DNA of 63,331 bases, taken from the NCBI GenBank assembly GCA_964478335.1, contig CAYZIC010000003.1, positions 1-63,331 on the forward strand. The letters run 5' to 3'. The stretch comes from CAYZIC01 sp964478335. GTDB lineage: Bacteria > Verrucomicrobiota > Kiritimatiellia > RFP12 > DVOR01. The translations under genes and the position numbers were made by a program. The notes beneath the pieces were generated by a model. That model searched no databases. It saw only the letters and a program-made list of their open reading frames with translations, and was not told the origin of the DNA. Below are positions 41,727 through 50,095 of this stretch, one piece after another. Within the stretch, counting starts at the first letter, position 1; every line of letters begins with the position of its first letter.

Positions 41727-43931
41727 CTATTGCGTAAGCTTGGGCTCTTGTGATGGTGTCACTGTCTCGCCGGTGGCGCCTGTGGTTAGGCGGTGGGCGA
41801 GGGTGGTGTGGCGCTCGATGATAGGGTTATTTTGCAGGGCGATGCGGAGGGCTTTTGTCGAGCCGACGATGCAGACTAGCTTTTTGCCGCGGGTTAATGC
41901 GGTATAGATGAGGTTGCGCTGGAGTAACTTAAAGTGCTGGGTGTGAAGCACGATAATGATGGCGGGGTATTCGCTGCCTTGAGATTTGTGGATGCTACAG
42001 GCGTAGGCGAGAGTGATTTGGTTGAGCTCGGTGCGTTTGTACTGGACAGGGCGACCGTCGTACATAACGACAAGTGAATCGTCTGTCGGGTTGATCCTCT
42101 GAACAAACCCGATGTCGCCATTGTAAACGTCTTTGTCGTAATTATTTGAGATTTGCATGACTCGATCAAGCTCTCGAAAGATCTCTACGCCGTGGGTAAC
42201 CTGTCTGCCGTGTGGATTGACGGCGGCCTGAATGCGGGCATTGAGGTTGTCTGTGCCGAGGAGGGCGCGTCGCATGGGGGTGAGGACTTGGATTTCGCGG
42301 AGGGGGTCGAGGTGAAACTCTCGGGGGATGCGGCGGGTCATGAGGTCGATGACGCGGGTGAGGATCTTGTCGGGATCTGCGGTCTCTACAAAATAAAAGT
42401 CGCTCTTGGTATTGGGGGGGGGAAGGATGAGGGATTGGCCTTGGTTGATGCGGTGGGCATTTTTTACAATATAGCCAGTGGTGTCTTGTCTAAAAATGAG
42501 ATTGAGGCGGGCGGTGGGGAAGATTTTGGCATGAATGAGGTCGCCTAGGACGTGGCCTGCTCCAACGCTGGGTAGCTGGTCGGTGTCGCCAACAACAATG
42601 AGCATAGCGTGGTCGGGGAGGGCCTCAACAAATTGTCTCATGAGGATGATGTCAAACATGGAGGCTTCGTCAATGATAAAGCAGTCGCCGTCGAGGGGGT
42701 TGAGTAAGTTGTGGGCGAAGCGGTTGGTGGCGGGCTGAAATTTGAGGAGGCGATGTAGGGTGGTCGCTTTGCGACCAGTGGATTCACTCATGCGCTTAGC
42801 AGCTCGGCCTGTGGGCGCAGCTAGGAAAAAATTGATCTTGCGACGCTCGAGTATCATGCAGAGGGCTTTGATAATGGTGGTCTTGCCAACGCCTGGGCCG
42901 CCTGTAATGATAGAGACCTTGGCTGAGATGGCTTGTCCAAGAGCGGTAAATTGCGCGGTGGCCAGGTTGAATCCGATCTCTTTCTCGACCCATGCGAGGG
43001 CTTTGGGGACATGAATGGGCTCAAAGCGTGTGGGGGTCTGCTGGATAGCGAGTAATTTTCGCGCGACGGCATATTCTGCATGGTAGTAGTTTTTGAGGTA
43101 GACGCGAGGGTGGTCTCTGACAAGCAGTCCGCGCTCGGTGTCAATTGCGAGGGCTTCTGTGAGGCGCTCAATAGGGATGTCAAGCATCTCTTGGGTAGAG
43201 AGTAGGAGCTCAGACTCGAGCATGTAGCAGTGACCTTGGTCGTCGGCGGCTTGCATTAAACAGTGAAGGAGGCCTCCCTCAGCGCGGAGAATAGAGTCTT
43301 TTTGAATGCCGTGGGCAAGGGCGATGTCGTCGGCTTTTTTAAAGCCGATGCCGTAGACATCGCGGGCGAGGCGGTAAGGATTACGCTTGACGATGGCAAT
43401 GGCATCTGCACCATATTGGCGCACAATATTAGCTGCGGTACGTGTGCCAATGCCATGGGCTTGCAAGAAAATCATGACGTCTCTAATGGCTGCACCTTTG
43501 GACCAGGCATCTTTGATTTTAGTGACGACGCTCTTGCCTAAGCCACGGATTTCACTCAGTGCTTGGGGGTTTTGCTCCAAGATGTCGAGGGTGGATTCAC
43601 CAAACTTTGCGACGATCTTTTGGGCGGTTTTGGGGCCGACACCTTTAATCATGCCGCTGGAGAGGTAGCGGGTAATCCCCTCGACTGATGAGGGGGCGAT
43701 GCAGGTGATTTTTTCGGCGGCAAATTGACGACCATACTGGGCGTTGTCTCGCCAGTCGCCTTCGAGGATGACTTCTTCGCCCTCCCAGATGGTGGCGCAA
43801 TTGCCGACGATGATGGTACGTGAATTGCCTGTGAGGGATGCAGTGGCGGGTCTAATCGCAAAGACGGTATAACCAGTCTCATCATTACGATAGACAACGC
43901 TTTGAACGGTGCCAGATAAACAGTCTGCCAT
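41727..43931 (-). CDS. recD2: RecD2-type ATP-dependent DNA helicase
   Basis: A superfamily 1B 5'-3' helicase of 734 residues. AGGAGG before the ATG at 43931 fixes the start; the 44 codons upstream lie across a terminator hairpin. The N-terminal domain is OB-like. Helix-hairpin-helix motifs follow (GVGPKTAQKIVAKFG, IRGLGKSVVTKI). Walker A is GGPGVGKTT, Walker B is DEASM, and the late motifs are IHKSQGSEYPAIIIVL and YTALTRGKKLVCIVG. The helix-hairpin-helix extension distinguishes RecD2 from the RecBCD subunit. Confidence 0.93.
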   Translation of the reverse strand: MADCLSGTVQSVVYRNDETGYTVFAIRPATASLTGNSRTIIVGNCATIWEGEEVILEGDWRDNAQYGRQFAAEKITCIAPSSVEGITRYLSSGMIKGVGPKTAQKIVAKFGESTLDILEQNPQALSEIRGLGKSVVTKIKDAWSKGAAIRDVMIFLQAHGIGTRTAANIVRQYGADAIAIVKRNPYRLARDVYGIGFKKADDIALAHGIQKDSILRAEGGLLHCLMQAADDQGHCYMLESELLLSTQEMLDIPIERLTEALAIDTERGLLVRDHPRVYLKNYYHAEYAVARKLLAIQQTPTRFEPIHVPKALAWVEKEIGFNLATAQFTALGQAISAKVSIITGGPGVGKTTIIKALCMILERRKINFFLAAPTGRAAKRMSESTGRKATTLHRLLKFQPATNRFAHNLLNPLDGDCFIIDEASMFDIILMRQFVEALPDHAMLIVVGDTDQLPSVGAGHVLGDLIHAKIFPTARLNLIFRQDTTGYIVKNAHRINQGQSLILPPPNTKSDFYFVETADPDKILTRVIDLMTRRIPREFHLDPLREIQVLTPMRRALLGTDNLNARIQAAVNPHGRQVTHGVEIFRELDRVMQISNNYDKDVYNGDIGFVQRINPTDDSLVVMYDGRPVQYKRTELNQITLAYACSIHKSQGSEYPAIIIVLHTQHFKLLQRNLIYTALTRGKKLVCIVGSTKALRIALQNNPIIERHTTLAHRLTTGATGETVTPSQEPKLTQ

Positions 43932-43953
43932 GGCGCACCTCCTTGAGAGAGAG

Positions 43954-43989
43954 AAAGAGCCTCTAACCTGGAGGCAAGAGGCTCTTTTG
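43954..43989 (-). terminator. Terminator after the nucleotidyltransferase gene
   Basis: A perfect 11-base stem, AAAGAGCCTCT/AGAGGCTCTTT, with a 12-base loop. Read on the minus strand it ends in TTTCTCTCTC. It lies between the nucleotidyltransferase stop and the recD2 ribosome site. Confidence 0.65.
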
Positions 43990-44001
43990 GGGTCGCTGGA
44001 A

Positions 44002-44928
44002 TTACCAGAGCTTAGCGGGATAAACGCCTGCATCAACCATCTTTTGGATGGCGTTGACGACAATGGGTTTATCTTCTTGATAGGTCACGCCAAACCAACG
44101 ACTGTCAGTCGGCAAGACGGTGACAGACGCGGTACCCTCTTTGAGCAATTCATCGACGTAAAAGGGGATGAACCATTCAGACTTAAGGTTGGCCTTGTTT
44201 GCTTCAAACCAGGTGGAGAAGCGTTCTTCCATGCCGTCAAACAGAGCGGGGGTGAAGCCCCAGAGGTTCATCGAGACGCGAGTGTCATCTGCAATGATAT
44301 CGGGGGTGTCGGTTTCTTTATTACGAATGACACCATCGTCGTCGCGGGCGATCTTGGTCATTTCGCGGATGTCGGTCAAGAGGGCTGCGTCATTGACTTG
44401 GCACACGCCGCGGGCAACGGAGCCGTTGTCTGAAAGGGTTTGATCCATGCGGTAGCCGACCATTGCGAAAGGGAGAGGCTTTTGGTCCACATCAAGGTTA
44501 GCCAAGTACTTGCCCAATTGCATAAAGGCATCGGTGCCATAAAAGTCATCGGCATTGATCACGGCAAAGGGTGCATCGATCACTTTGCGAGCGGCGCGGA
44601 TGGCGTGGGTCGTACCCCAGGGCTTAACGCGACCTTCTGGCACGGAGCAGCCTGGAGGCAAATCATCAAAGTCTTGAAAAACTAGGTCGACTTTGATCTT
44701 GCCCTCATACTTGGTGACGATCTTTTCGCGGAAGGCTTCCTCAAAATCACGACGAATAATAAAGACTACGCGATCAAAACCTGCGTTGATTGCATCAAAG
44801 ACAGAATAATCCAAAATCACTTCGCCTGACGGACCTACTGAGTCGAGCTGCTTTAAGCCGCCATAACGGCTACCCATACCTGCTGCAAGAATAAGCAAGG
44901 TCGGTTTTTTAGTTGTTGTCATCATCAA
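44002..44928 (-). CDS. Sugar-phosphate nucleotidyltransferase-like protein
   Basis: A 308-residue protein of the GT-A nucleotidyltransferase fold. The nucleotide loop is LILAAGMGSRYGGLKQ. Later come PWGTTHAIRAARKVIDAPFAVINADDFYG, which supplies the metal-binding Asp, and SMNLWGFTPALFDGM. The family is common in anaerobes and usually annotated only as nucleotidyltransferase. UTP- or CTP-dependent activation of a sugar or amino-alcohol phosphate is likely. The substrate cannot be told from the sequence. Confidence 0.82.
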   Translation of the reverse strand: MMMTTTKKPTLLILAAGMGSRYGGLKQLDSVGPSGEVILDYSVFDAINAGFDRVVFIIRRDFEEAFREKIVTKYEGKIKVDLVFQDFDDLPPGCSVPEGRVKPWGTTHAIRAARKVIDAPFAVINADDFYGTDAFMQLGKYLANLDVDQKPLPFAMVGYRMDQTLSDNGSVARGVCQVNDAALLTDIREMTKIARDDDGVIRNKETDTPDIIADDTRVSMNLWGFTPALFDGMEERFSTWFEANKANLKSEWFIPFYVDELLKEGTASVTVLPTDSRWFGVTYQEDKPIVVNAIQKMVDAGVYPAKLW

Positions 44929-44976
44929 TCTCCTAATTTATTACGGTGTTAAAAAAACTTTCAACAAATTCCTATT

Positions 44977-45005
44977 ACTATGCCACAAATCGCTCAACAA
45001 AGCAA
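44977..45005 (-). promoter_or_regulatory. Promoter of the nucleotidyltransferase gene
   Basis: On the minus strand: TTGCTT, a 17-base spacer ending TTTGTGG, then CATAGT and AAT. The whole block of about 42 bases recurs upstream of the 46167 glycosyltransferase. Confidence 0.55.
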
Positions 45006-45008
45006 GTC

Positions 45009-45034
45009 AAAAAGGCACCGCAGGTGCCTTTTTT
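45009..45034 (-). terminator. Terminator downstream of the glycosyltransferase
   Basis: A perfect 11-base stem, AAAAAGGCACC/GGTGCCTTTTT, with loop GCA. T runs follow on both strands. It directly abuts the -35 of the next gene's promoter. Confidence 0.75.
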
Positions 45035-45120
45035 AGGTGACAGAGCCTTAAGGCGAGCAAGCTCGCCGTATCAGGCAACAAGCATCAAGCCAGAAACTGA
45101 AATTCGGAGGCGAAGCCTCC

Positions 45121-46167
45121 CTAAAGCGGCAAGCTTGCTTGCCCAAAAGCGGCGGCGAAGCGGCGTGCGCAGGTTGCTGGCTGAGCAAAGGTTGCGCCGG
45201 TCAATGCGGCTTGTCCGTGTCTATAGGCGAGGTGGGGGTGACTGGCGTAAATGAGCATGGCCTCGGCTAATGCGTCGACGGATTGGGCGGAGACGACATA
45301 TCCTGAGATTCCTTGCTCGATGAGGTCAAGTGCGGAGCCAACTTGATCGGTGCCGATCATGGCGAGGGCGTTGCGGGCACCTTCTGGTAGGGTCATGCCC
45401 CAGCCATCAAAGCGACTGGGGAGGACGATGACATCAGCTTGTCGCATCAGTGTGTCGATCTGCTCTGGAGCAACATAGCCAACATAATGGGTGCCTGCTG
45501 GCTCGCCTGTCTCGGGGGGGGGGCCTGTTAGGAGTAAACGGCTGGTGGGATGGGTGGCGTGGACTCGCGCAAAGGCGGCCAAAAGGATGTCAACGCCTTT
45601 ACGGGGGATTTGTATGCCGCAAAAAAGGTAGGTGATGCCTTGGTATGGGGTCTTGGGTGAACGGATGGGCGGTGGCGTTTGGCAAGGTGGGGTGCTATGA
45701 GCGTGATGGATCAGCTTTTTAGGATCGATGCCGAGTCGTTGATAACAGCTCATCGCAAGGGAGCTGATTGCAAACAGTCGAGAGCCTGTCCAATTGAGGA
45801 GTCTAACCAATAGCCATCGGTGGATGGCGGTCTTCCAAGAGCCTCGACTCGGCTCTAGCACTGCGCTCCAAGGTAAGTGCCGTCTCACGCAATAGGCAAT
45901 CACTCGCCAGTGGGTCCAATTGTAAAAACTTGTCACGACGTGGTGGTAGCTGGCGAGATCGGGGATCTGAGCATCGGCCTCTTGAGGGGTACACACAAAG
46001 TGCTCCCAGGGGGCATACTCGCCCTCTGCGCCCCACCCCATAGAGAGACGGTAGGCGTCGTAGTGCTGAAAATAACAGACGTGCAATTCGTGTCCTTGTG
46101 CGCGTAAAGCCTCAAAGAAAACTCGATGGTGTCCATTAGGATAATTTGTCCAATAGCAAAATTTCAT
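45121..46167 (-). CDS. Glycosyltransferase, GT4-type (GT-B fold)
   Basis: A glycosyltransferase of 348 residues from the ATG at 46167. The 27 codons that could be added upstream include the promoter. The N-terminal domain begins MKFCYWTNYPNGHHRVFFEALRA. The C-terminal domain has YLFCGIQIPRKGVDILLAAFARV, LLLTGPPPETG and VIVLPSRFDGWGMTLPEGARNALAMIG, the donor-binding segment of family 4. No clear ribosome site precedes the start, and the -10 lies only six bases away, so the message may be leaderless. Substrate unknown. Confidence 0.82.
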   Translation of the reverse strand: MKFCYWTNYPNGHHRVFFEALRAQGHELHVCYFQHYDAYRLSMGWGAEGEYAPWEHFVCTPQEADAQIPDLASYHHVVTSFYNWTHWRVIAYCVRRHLPWSAVLEPSRGSWKTAIHRWLLVRLLNWTGSRLFAISSLAMSCYQRLGIDPKKLIHHAHSTPPCQTPPPIRSPKTPYQGITYLFCGIQIPRKGVDILLAAFARVHATHPTSRLLLTGPPPETGEPAGTHYVGYVAPEQIDTLMRQADVIVLPSRFDGWGMTLPEGARNALAMIGTDQVGSALDLIEQGISGYVVSAQSVDALAEAMLIYASHPHLAYRHGQAALTGATFAQPATCARRFAAAFGQASLPL

Positions 46168-46173
46168 AACGAT

Positions 46174-46202
46174 ACTATGCCATAAATGAATCAATAAATC
46201 AA
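46174..46202 (-). promoter_or_regulatory. Promoter of the glycosyltransferase gene
   Basis: On the minus strand: TTGATT, a 17-base spacer ending TTTATGG, then CATAGT. The -10 ends six bases before the ATG, implying a very short or absent leader. Confidence 0.5.
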
Positions 46203-46280
46203 GTCTAAAAAGGCACCTGAGCGCAAGAATGTAGAGAGTGTGCGCCACTAGGACAGCAGCGCAGTGACCATTTCCGACGT

Positions 46281-46390
46281 GTGTGCGATTTTAGTGGATG
46301 GAAAGACAAAAGAGTGCCAATGACTGCCCCTGTATCCTTCTAATTAATGGAAATGCCGTGTGCGTGAGAGTATCCAGCTCATTCTGGCAG
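46281..46390. repeat. Fragment of the dispersed repeat, copy of 7361-7460
   Basis: Begins TGTGCGATTTTAGTGGATGG and continues with CCCCTGTATCCTTCTAATTAATGG and CGTGTGCGTGAGAG, all shared with the 7.4-kb region. The GGCTCT start of the terminus is missing. It lies in the 449-base gap 46168-46616. The rest of that gap holds two promoters and a sequence of no recognised type (46395-46555). Confidence 0.65.
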
Positions 46391-46560
46391 CTTCTTTCCC
46401 AACAGTCATCCCTGCTCCTCTTTTATCACCAGCACCCAAAACCTGTCTAATTTTGGTCGGGTATTATACGCTTTGCCAACTTTTTCAAGTGCGACATCTA
46501 TTATTGTAGGTTTCAAGACACTGTCGTCCTAAAAAGTTGGCGTTTTAGGCTATTTTGTAC

Positions 46561-46589
46561 TTGCATTTCGAGTTGTGACCTTGTATACT
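46561..46589 (+). promoter_or_regulatory. Promoter of the superoxide reductase gene
   Basis: TTGCAT, a 17-base spacer, TATACT. The -10 ends 27 bases before the ATG at 46617. Confidence 0.65.
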
Positions 46590-46616
46590 GTCTTTAACAA
46601 ATGAAAGGATGTGTAT

Positions 46617-46985
46617 ATGGCTACTCAATTTTATCAATGTCCGACCTGTAAAACCGTCGTCATGGCTCTCTCCAAAGAAATCCCCCCCAGCTGTTGCAAT
46701 GTAGCACCTAAGGCGATTAAACCTGGTGAAGTCGAAGCCGCCACAGAAAAACACAAGCCCGTCATCGATATCGATGGTCGGCAAGTGACAGTCTCGGTAG
46801 GCTCAATCGCTCATCCTGCAACACCTGAGCATTACATTGAATGGGTCGTCCTCGAAACGACTCAAGGACGTACCTGTAAGACTCTTGGGCCAACCGTTTC
46901 CCCCAAGGCAATCTTTGCATTGCTTCCAGACGAAACGGTCATCGGTGCCTATGCCTACTGCAACCTGCATGGCTTGTGGGATTGA
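46617..46985 (+). CDS. Superoxide reductase (desulfoferrodoxin type)
   Basis: Reduces superoxide to peroxide without forming oxygen, a typical defence of anaerobes. The start at 46617 has GAAAGGA seven bases upstream; the GTG at 46611 does not fit as well. The 122-residue protein has the desulforedoxin iron site Cys8, Cys11, Cys26 and Cys27. Centre II has Glu44-Lys45-His46, His66 and His72 (SIAHPATPEHYIEW), Cys115 and His118 (YCNLHGLW). All ligands are present. It has its own promoter and stands upstream of recQ. Confidence 0.95.
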   Translation: MATQFYQCPTCKTVVMALSKEIPPSCCNVAPKAIKPGEVEAATEKHKPVIDIDGRQVTVSVGSIAHPATPEHYIEWVVLETTQGRTCKTLGPTVSPKAIFALLPDETVIGAYAYCNLHGLWD

Positions 46986-47065
46986 GCTCCCCCCATTAAC
47001 AAATTCAAGCAAACTCATGAAACGTTTGCCATCGACTCTCGTTGCAACACCACGAGAGGCACACC

Positions 47066-49186
47066 ATGAATGATTCTTTCAAAGCCATTGCCGAGCGTTA
47101 TCTTGCACAGGCTCTCAATCGCCCTGCGGGGACTTTTCGTGCGGGACAGTGGGAATGTATCGCCCCGCTCTTACACCACAAGCGCGTCTTGGTTGTGCAA
47201 CGCACTGGCTGGGGCAAGAGTATGGTCTACTTTTTGGCGACTCGCCTATTGAGAGACCAAGGTCTTGGACCGGCGATCTTAATCTCGCCACTGCTCTCAC
47301 TCATGCGCAACCAAATCGAAGCGGCAACCCGCATTGGACTCGTTGCTCGCACAATCAATAGCACCAACGGAGACAACTGGGAATCTATTTGCGACGAAGT
47401 GCTCACGGGGCAAGTCGACATTTTACTCATCTCGCCAGAACGGCTCGCAAATGAAAATTTTCGACAAAAGATTCTCTCCAAGATCTTGCCTATTTTAAGC
47501 CTATTTGTCATCGATGAGGCGCATTGTATTTCCGACTGGGGACACGACTTTCGTCCAGATTACCGACGTATCATTCGCATCCTGCAAGCACTCCCTAACG
47601 AAGTTGCCGTCTTGGCGACGACCGCTACTGCAAATGACCGAGTCGTCAAGGATGTCCAGCAACAAATGGGCTCTGCTATTACTGTTCAACGAGGGTCTCT
47701 GGTTCGCAAAAGTCTATCCCTACAAAATATCACCATCCCCAAAATGTGCGACCGCATGGCTTGGCTCGTGCAAACAATTCCGCATTTACCTGGCAGTGGC
47801 ATCGTCTACACATTAACTCAGCGTGATGCGGAGCGATTGACTGAATGGCTTTGCCTCAATCAAATTAATGCCAAGGCCTACCATGCAGGCATCGATCGGT
47901 ACGCCGTCAATACCACGACAAAAGAATCTCTTGAACAAGCCCTCCTCTCCAATAAGATCAAAGTCCTCGTTGCCACAGTTGCGCTGGGGATGGGCTTTGA
48001 CAAACCCGACCTCGGCTTTGTCATCCATTTTCAGCGACCAGCATCTGTCGTGCACTATTACCAACAGGTTGGGCGTGCTGGGCGCGGTGTCGAGCACGCC
48101 TATGGCATCCTCCTCTCTGGAGAGGAGGATGATCGCATTGCGGACTACTTTATCCAAACGGCTTTTCCTACACAGCACTACATCGACATCGTCTTAGGGG
48201 CTTTACGCAATGCTCCAGACGGGCTCTCTATCCCAGAAATGCAACGCAAGCTCAACCTCAGTCGAGGGCAACTCGAAAAAACCATCAAGTATTTAACTGT
48301 GGAGGAGCCCTGCCCCATCTCCAAATCAAAGACGCGTTGGCTCGCCACTCCTACAGCAGAGTACTACACCATTGACCAAGCGTATGTCGAGGCGATCACC
48401 AAAATTCGCCGTGCCGAACAGCAACAAATGCGCGACTACATGGTTTATAATGGGTGCTTGATGACCTTTTTACAGCGTGCGCTTGACGACCCCAATCCGT
48501 CACCTTGCGGGCGATGTTATCGCTGTGCCCTAGAAACGAGACTCGATCCGAGCGTTGATCCTGTATTATCCAATACCGCCGGGCTCTACCTCTGCCACAG
48601 CTACCACCCGATCCAACCTCGCAAACAGTGGCCAATCAAAGGCACCTTTACACATTACCCCTTTAAGTCATTCAAAATCTCAGATGAGCTACAAGCTGCT
48701 ACAGGGCGCACGCTCTCGATGTGGCGGGATGAGGGATGGGGTAACCTCGTTGCTCAAGGGCGCACGCTCGACAATCGCTTTGACGACAAGCTCATTGGTG
48801 CTTGTGCTGAAATGCTCCACATCTGGCACCCCAACCCAGCCCCTACTTGGCTCACCTGTGTACCATCTATACGCACCCCCTCCTTGCTAGAAGATTTCGC
48901 TCAGCGCCTCGCAAGAGTACTCAATATCCCCTTTGTCCTCTGCATCAAAAAGATAATCGACACCCCCCCACAACGGGAAATGGGCAATGGATTTATGCGT
49001 GCTAAAAATCTCGATGGGGCATTTGAGATTAATCCAAAGCTCGTCATCCAAGGCCCCTGCTTACTACTCGATGATACGATAGACACGGGCTGGACAATGA
49101 CTGTCCTGGCGGCACTATTGCGCAAGGCCCAGGCTACGACCGTCTACCCGCTCGTACTTGCCTACAATCCTCAAAGCATCGACTAA
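47066..49186 (+). CDS. recQ: RecQ-like DNA helicase fused to a phosphoribosyltransferase-like domain
   Basis: A 706-residue superfamily 2 helicase. Start at 47066 after GAGAGG. Walker A is RTGWGKS (46-52), the DEAH box is VIDEAHCISDWGHDFRP, then LATTATAND. Motif VI is QQVGRAGRG. A zinc cluster (NGC...CGRCYRC) lies near residues 469-493. From about residue 540 a separate domain begins and ends in LLLDDTIDTGWTMTVLAALLRKA. That matches the PRPP loop (VDDTxDTG) of ComF-like phosphoribosyltransferases. Such fusions are known in some RecQ relatives. The overall role is DNA repair or recombination; the job of the second domain is not established. Confidence 0.9.
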   Translation: MNDSFKAIAERYLAQALNRPAGTFRAGQWECIAPLLHHKRVLVVQRTGWGKSMVYFLATRLLRDQGLGPAILISPLLSLMRNQIEAATRIGLVARTINSTNGDNWESICDEVLTGQVDILLISPERLANENFRQKILSKILPILSLFVIDEAHCISDWGHDFRPDYRRIIRILQALPNEVAVLATTATANDRVVKDVQQQMGSAITVQRGSLVRKSLSLQNITIPKMCDRMAWLVQTIPHLPGSGIVYTLTQRDAERLTEWLCLNQINAKAYHAGIDRYAVNTTTKESLEQALLSNKIKVLVATVALGMGFDKPDLGFVIHFQRPASVVHYYQQVGRAGRGVEHAYGILLSGEEDDRIADYFIQTAFPTQHYIDIVLGALRNAPDGLSIPEMQRKLNLSRGQLEKTIKYLTVEEPCPISKSKTRWLATPTAEYYTIDQAYVEAITKIRRAEQQQMRDYMVYNGCLMTFLQRALDDPNPSPCGRCYRCALETRLDPSVDPVLSNTAGLYLCHSYHPIQPRKQWPIKGTFTHYPFKSFKISDELQAATGRTLSMWRDEGWGNLVAQGRTLDNRFDDKLIGACAEMLHIWHPNPAPTWLTCVPSIRTPSLLEDFAQRLARVLNIPFVLCIKKIIDTPPQREMGNGFMRAKNLDGAFEINPKLVIQGPCLLLDDTIDTGWTMTVLAALLRKAQATTVYPLVLAYNPQSID

Positions 49187-49800
49187 AGCGATCTACAATC
49201 AATCGCATCGTGGACGAATTGATCAACGGCACCTTGTAGCATATAATCGGCAGATTTTTTGTAGTCTGAGACTGCATTTGTGGCGCCACTATTAGAGACG
49301 ACCTTGTAGATCGATGCGGGGATTTGTAAGCGCTTGCAGATTGCGACAATGTCGTAGGCCTCCATATCAATCAAGCATGGGAAGCCATGGTTAAGCGTTT
49401 CGGTGAAGCGCGACTCTGTCAATAAGAGCATGGACGCCTCATCAGATTGAGGATTATTGCACCCTGCAGGGTCACGTGTGATCACCCCAAAATTCGTCAA
49501 ATCAAAGTCGCCATCGATGAAGACTGTCGGCTGGAGGAGCCTCCCTGTAAGGTCATCAGGATACAAGGAGCCACATGTTCCAAAATTAATGATTTCAGAG
49601 CACCCCTGTTGTATGAGCCAAGCAGTTGATGCTGCGGCATTCGCTCGCCCAACCCCTGACTGACTGATCAAGAAATGCGTTTGGTTGCGTCTCACTTGAT
49701 AGACCAGGCACCCAGCCACTTCGACAGCCTCTGCCTCGATCGCATTGACTAGGGGGATAAGCTCTCTCTCTAATGCGATCACAATGCCAACTTGATTCAT
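49183..49800 (-). CDS. Nucleoside phosphorylase-family protein, MTA/SAH nucleosidase-like
   Basis: A 205-residue PNP_UDP_1-superfamily protein. The N-terminus MNQVGIVIALERELIPLVNAIE and the segment SGVGRANAAASTAWLIQQ match MTA/SAH nucleosidases. INFGTCGSLYPDDLTGRLLQP and the catalytic-type CLIDMEAYDIVAICKRL (Glu in MEAYD) follow. It is slightly short for the family, at about 230. It is convergent with recQ, and the two coding regions overlap by four bases at their stops, leaving no room for a terminator between them. Confidence 0.82.
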   Translation of the reverse strand: MNQVGIVIALERELIPLVNAIEAEAVEVAGCLVYQVRRNQTHFLISQSGVGRANAAASTAWLIQQGCSEIINFGTCGSLYPDDLTGRLLQPTVFIDGDFDLTNFGVITRDPAGCNNPQSDEASMLLLTESRFTETLNHGFPCLIDMEAYDIVAICKRLQIPASIYKVVSNSGATNAVSDYKKSADYMLQGAVDQFVHDAIDCRSL

Positions 49801-50095
49801 ACTGATTCCTCATAATTAGGGCTAACAGCGGTAGCGTAGCCACCATTGCTTTTTGTACTTCCACCCCATTAACTACTAAACAAGAGCCTTAAAATTATAC
49901 AAGGCCCAACAATGTTTTTATAATAGCATACTCAGCCTCAATAATCAAGAGGGAATATTACGCTTGCACGCAAATATTGCAACATTTGCTCTGTGGGGTG
50001 TTTCGATAGGGATTATAGGTGAATTAGCTGCTTTTTGGGTTGCATTTTCCCAATAGCTCTGCTATAGTAATCGTTGTTTTTAGTGAGGAGTTGGT
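49801..50095. other. Intergenic region with repeat fragment and divergent promoter
   Basis: No gene. Bases near 49862-49890 (CCCCATTAACTACTAAACAAGAGCC) are a degraded inverted terminus of the dispersed repeat. The promoter of the next glycosyltransferase lies at its right end. Confidence 0.5.
50040..50068 (+). promoter_or_regulatory. Promoter of the 50.1-kb glycosyltransferase
   Basis: TTGCAT, a 17-base spacer, TATAGT followed by AAT. It lies 27 bases before the start codon, with GTGAGGAG as ribosome site. Confidence 0.6.

Noticed and set aside
45040..45120. GC-rich palindromes (GCGAGCAAGCTCGC, GGAGGCGAAGCCTCC) after the glycosyltransferase considered as a second terminator
   Set aside because: No T tract follows on either strand; they resemble the small palindromes of the dispersed repeats instead.
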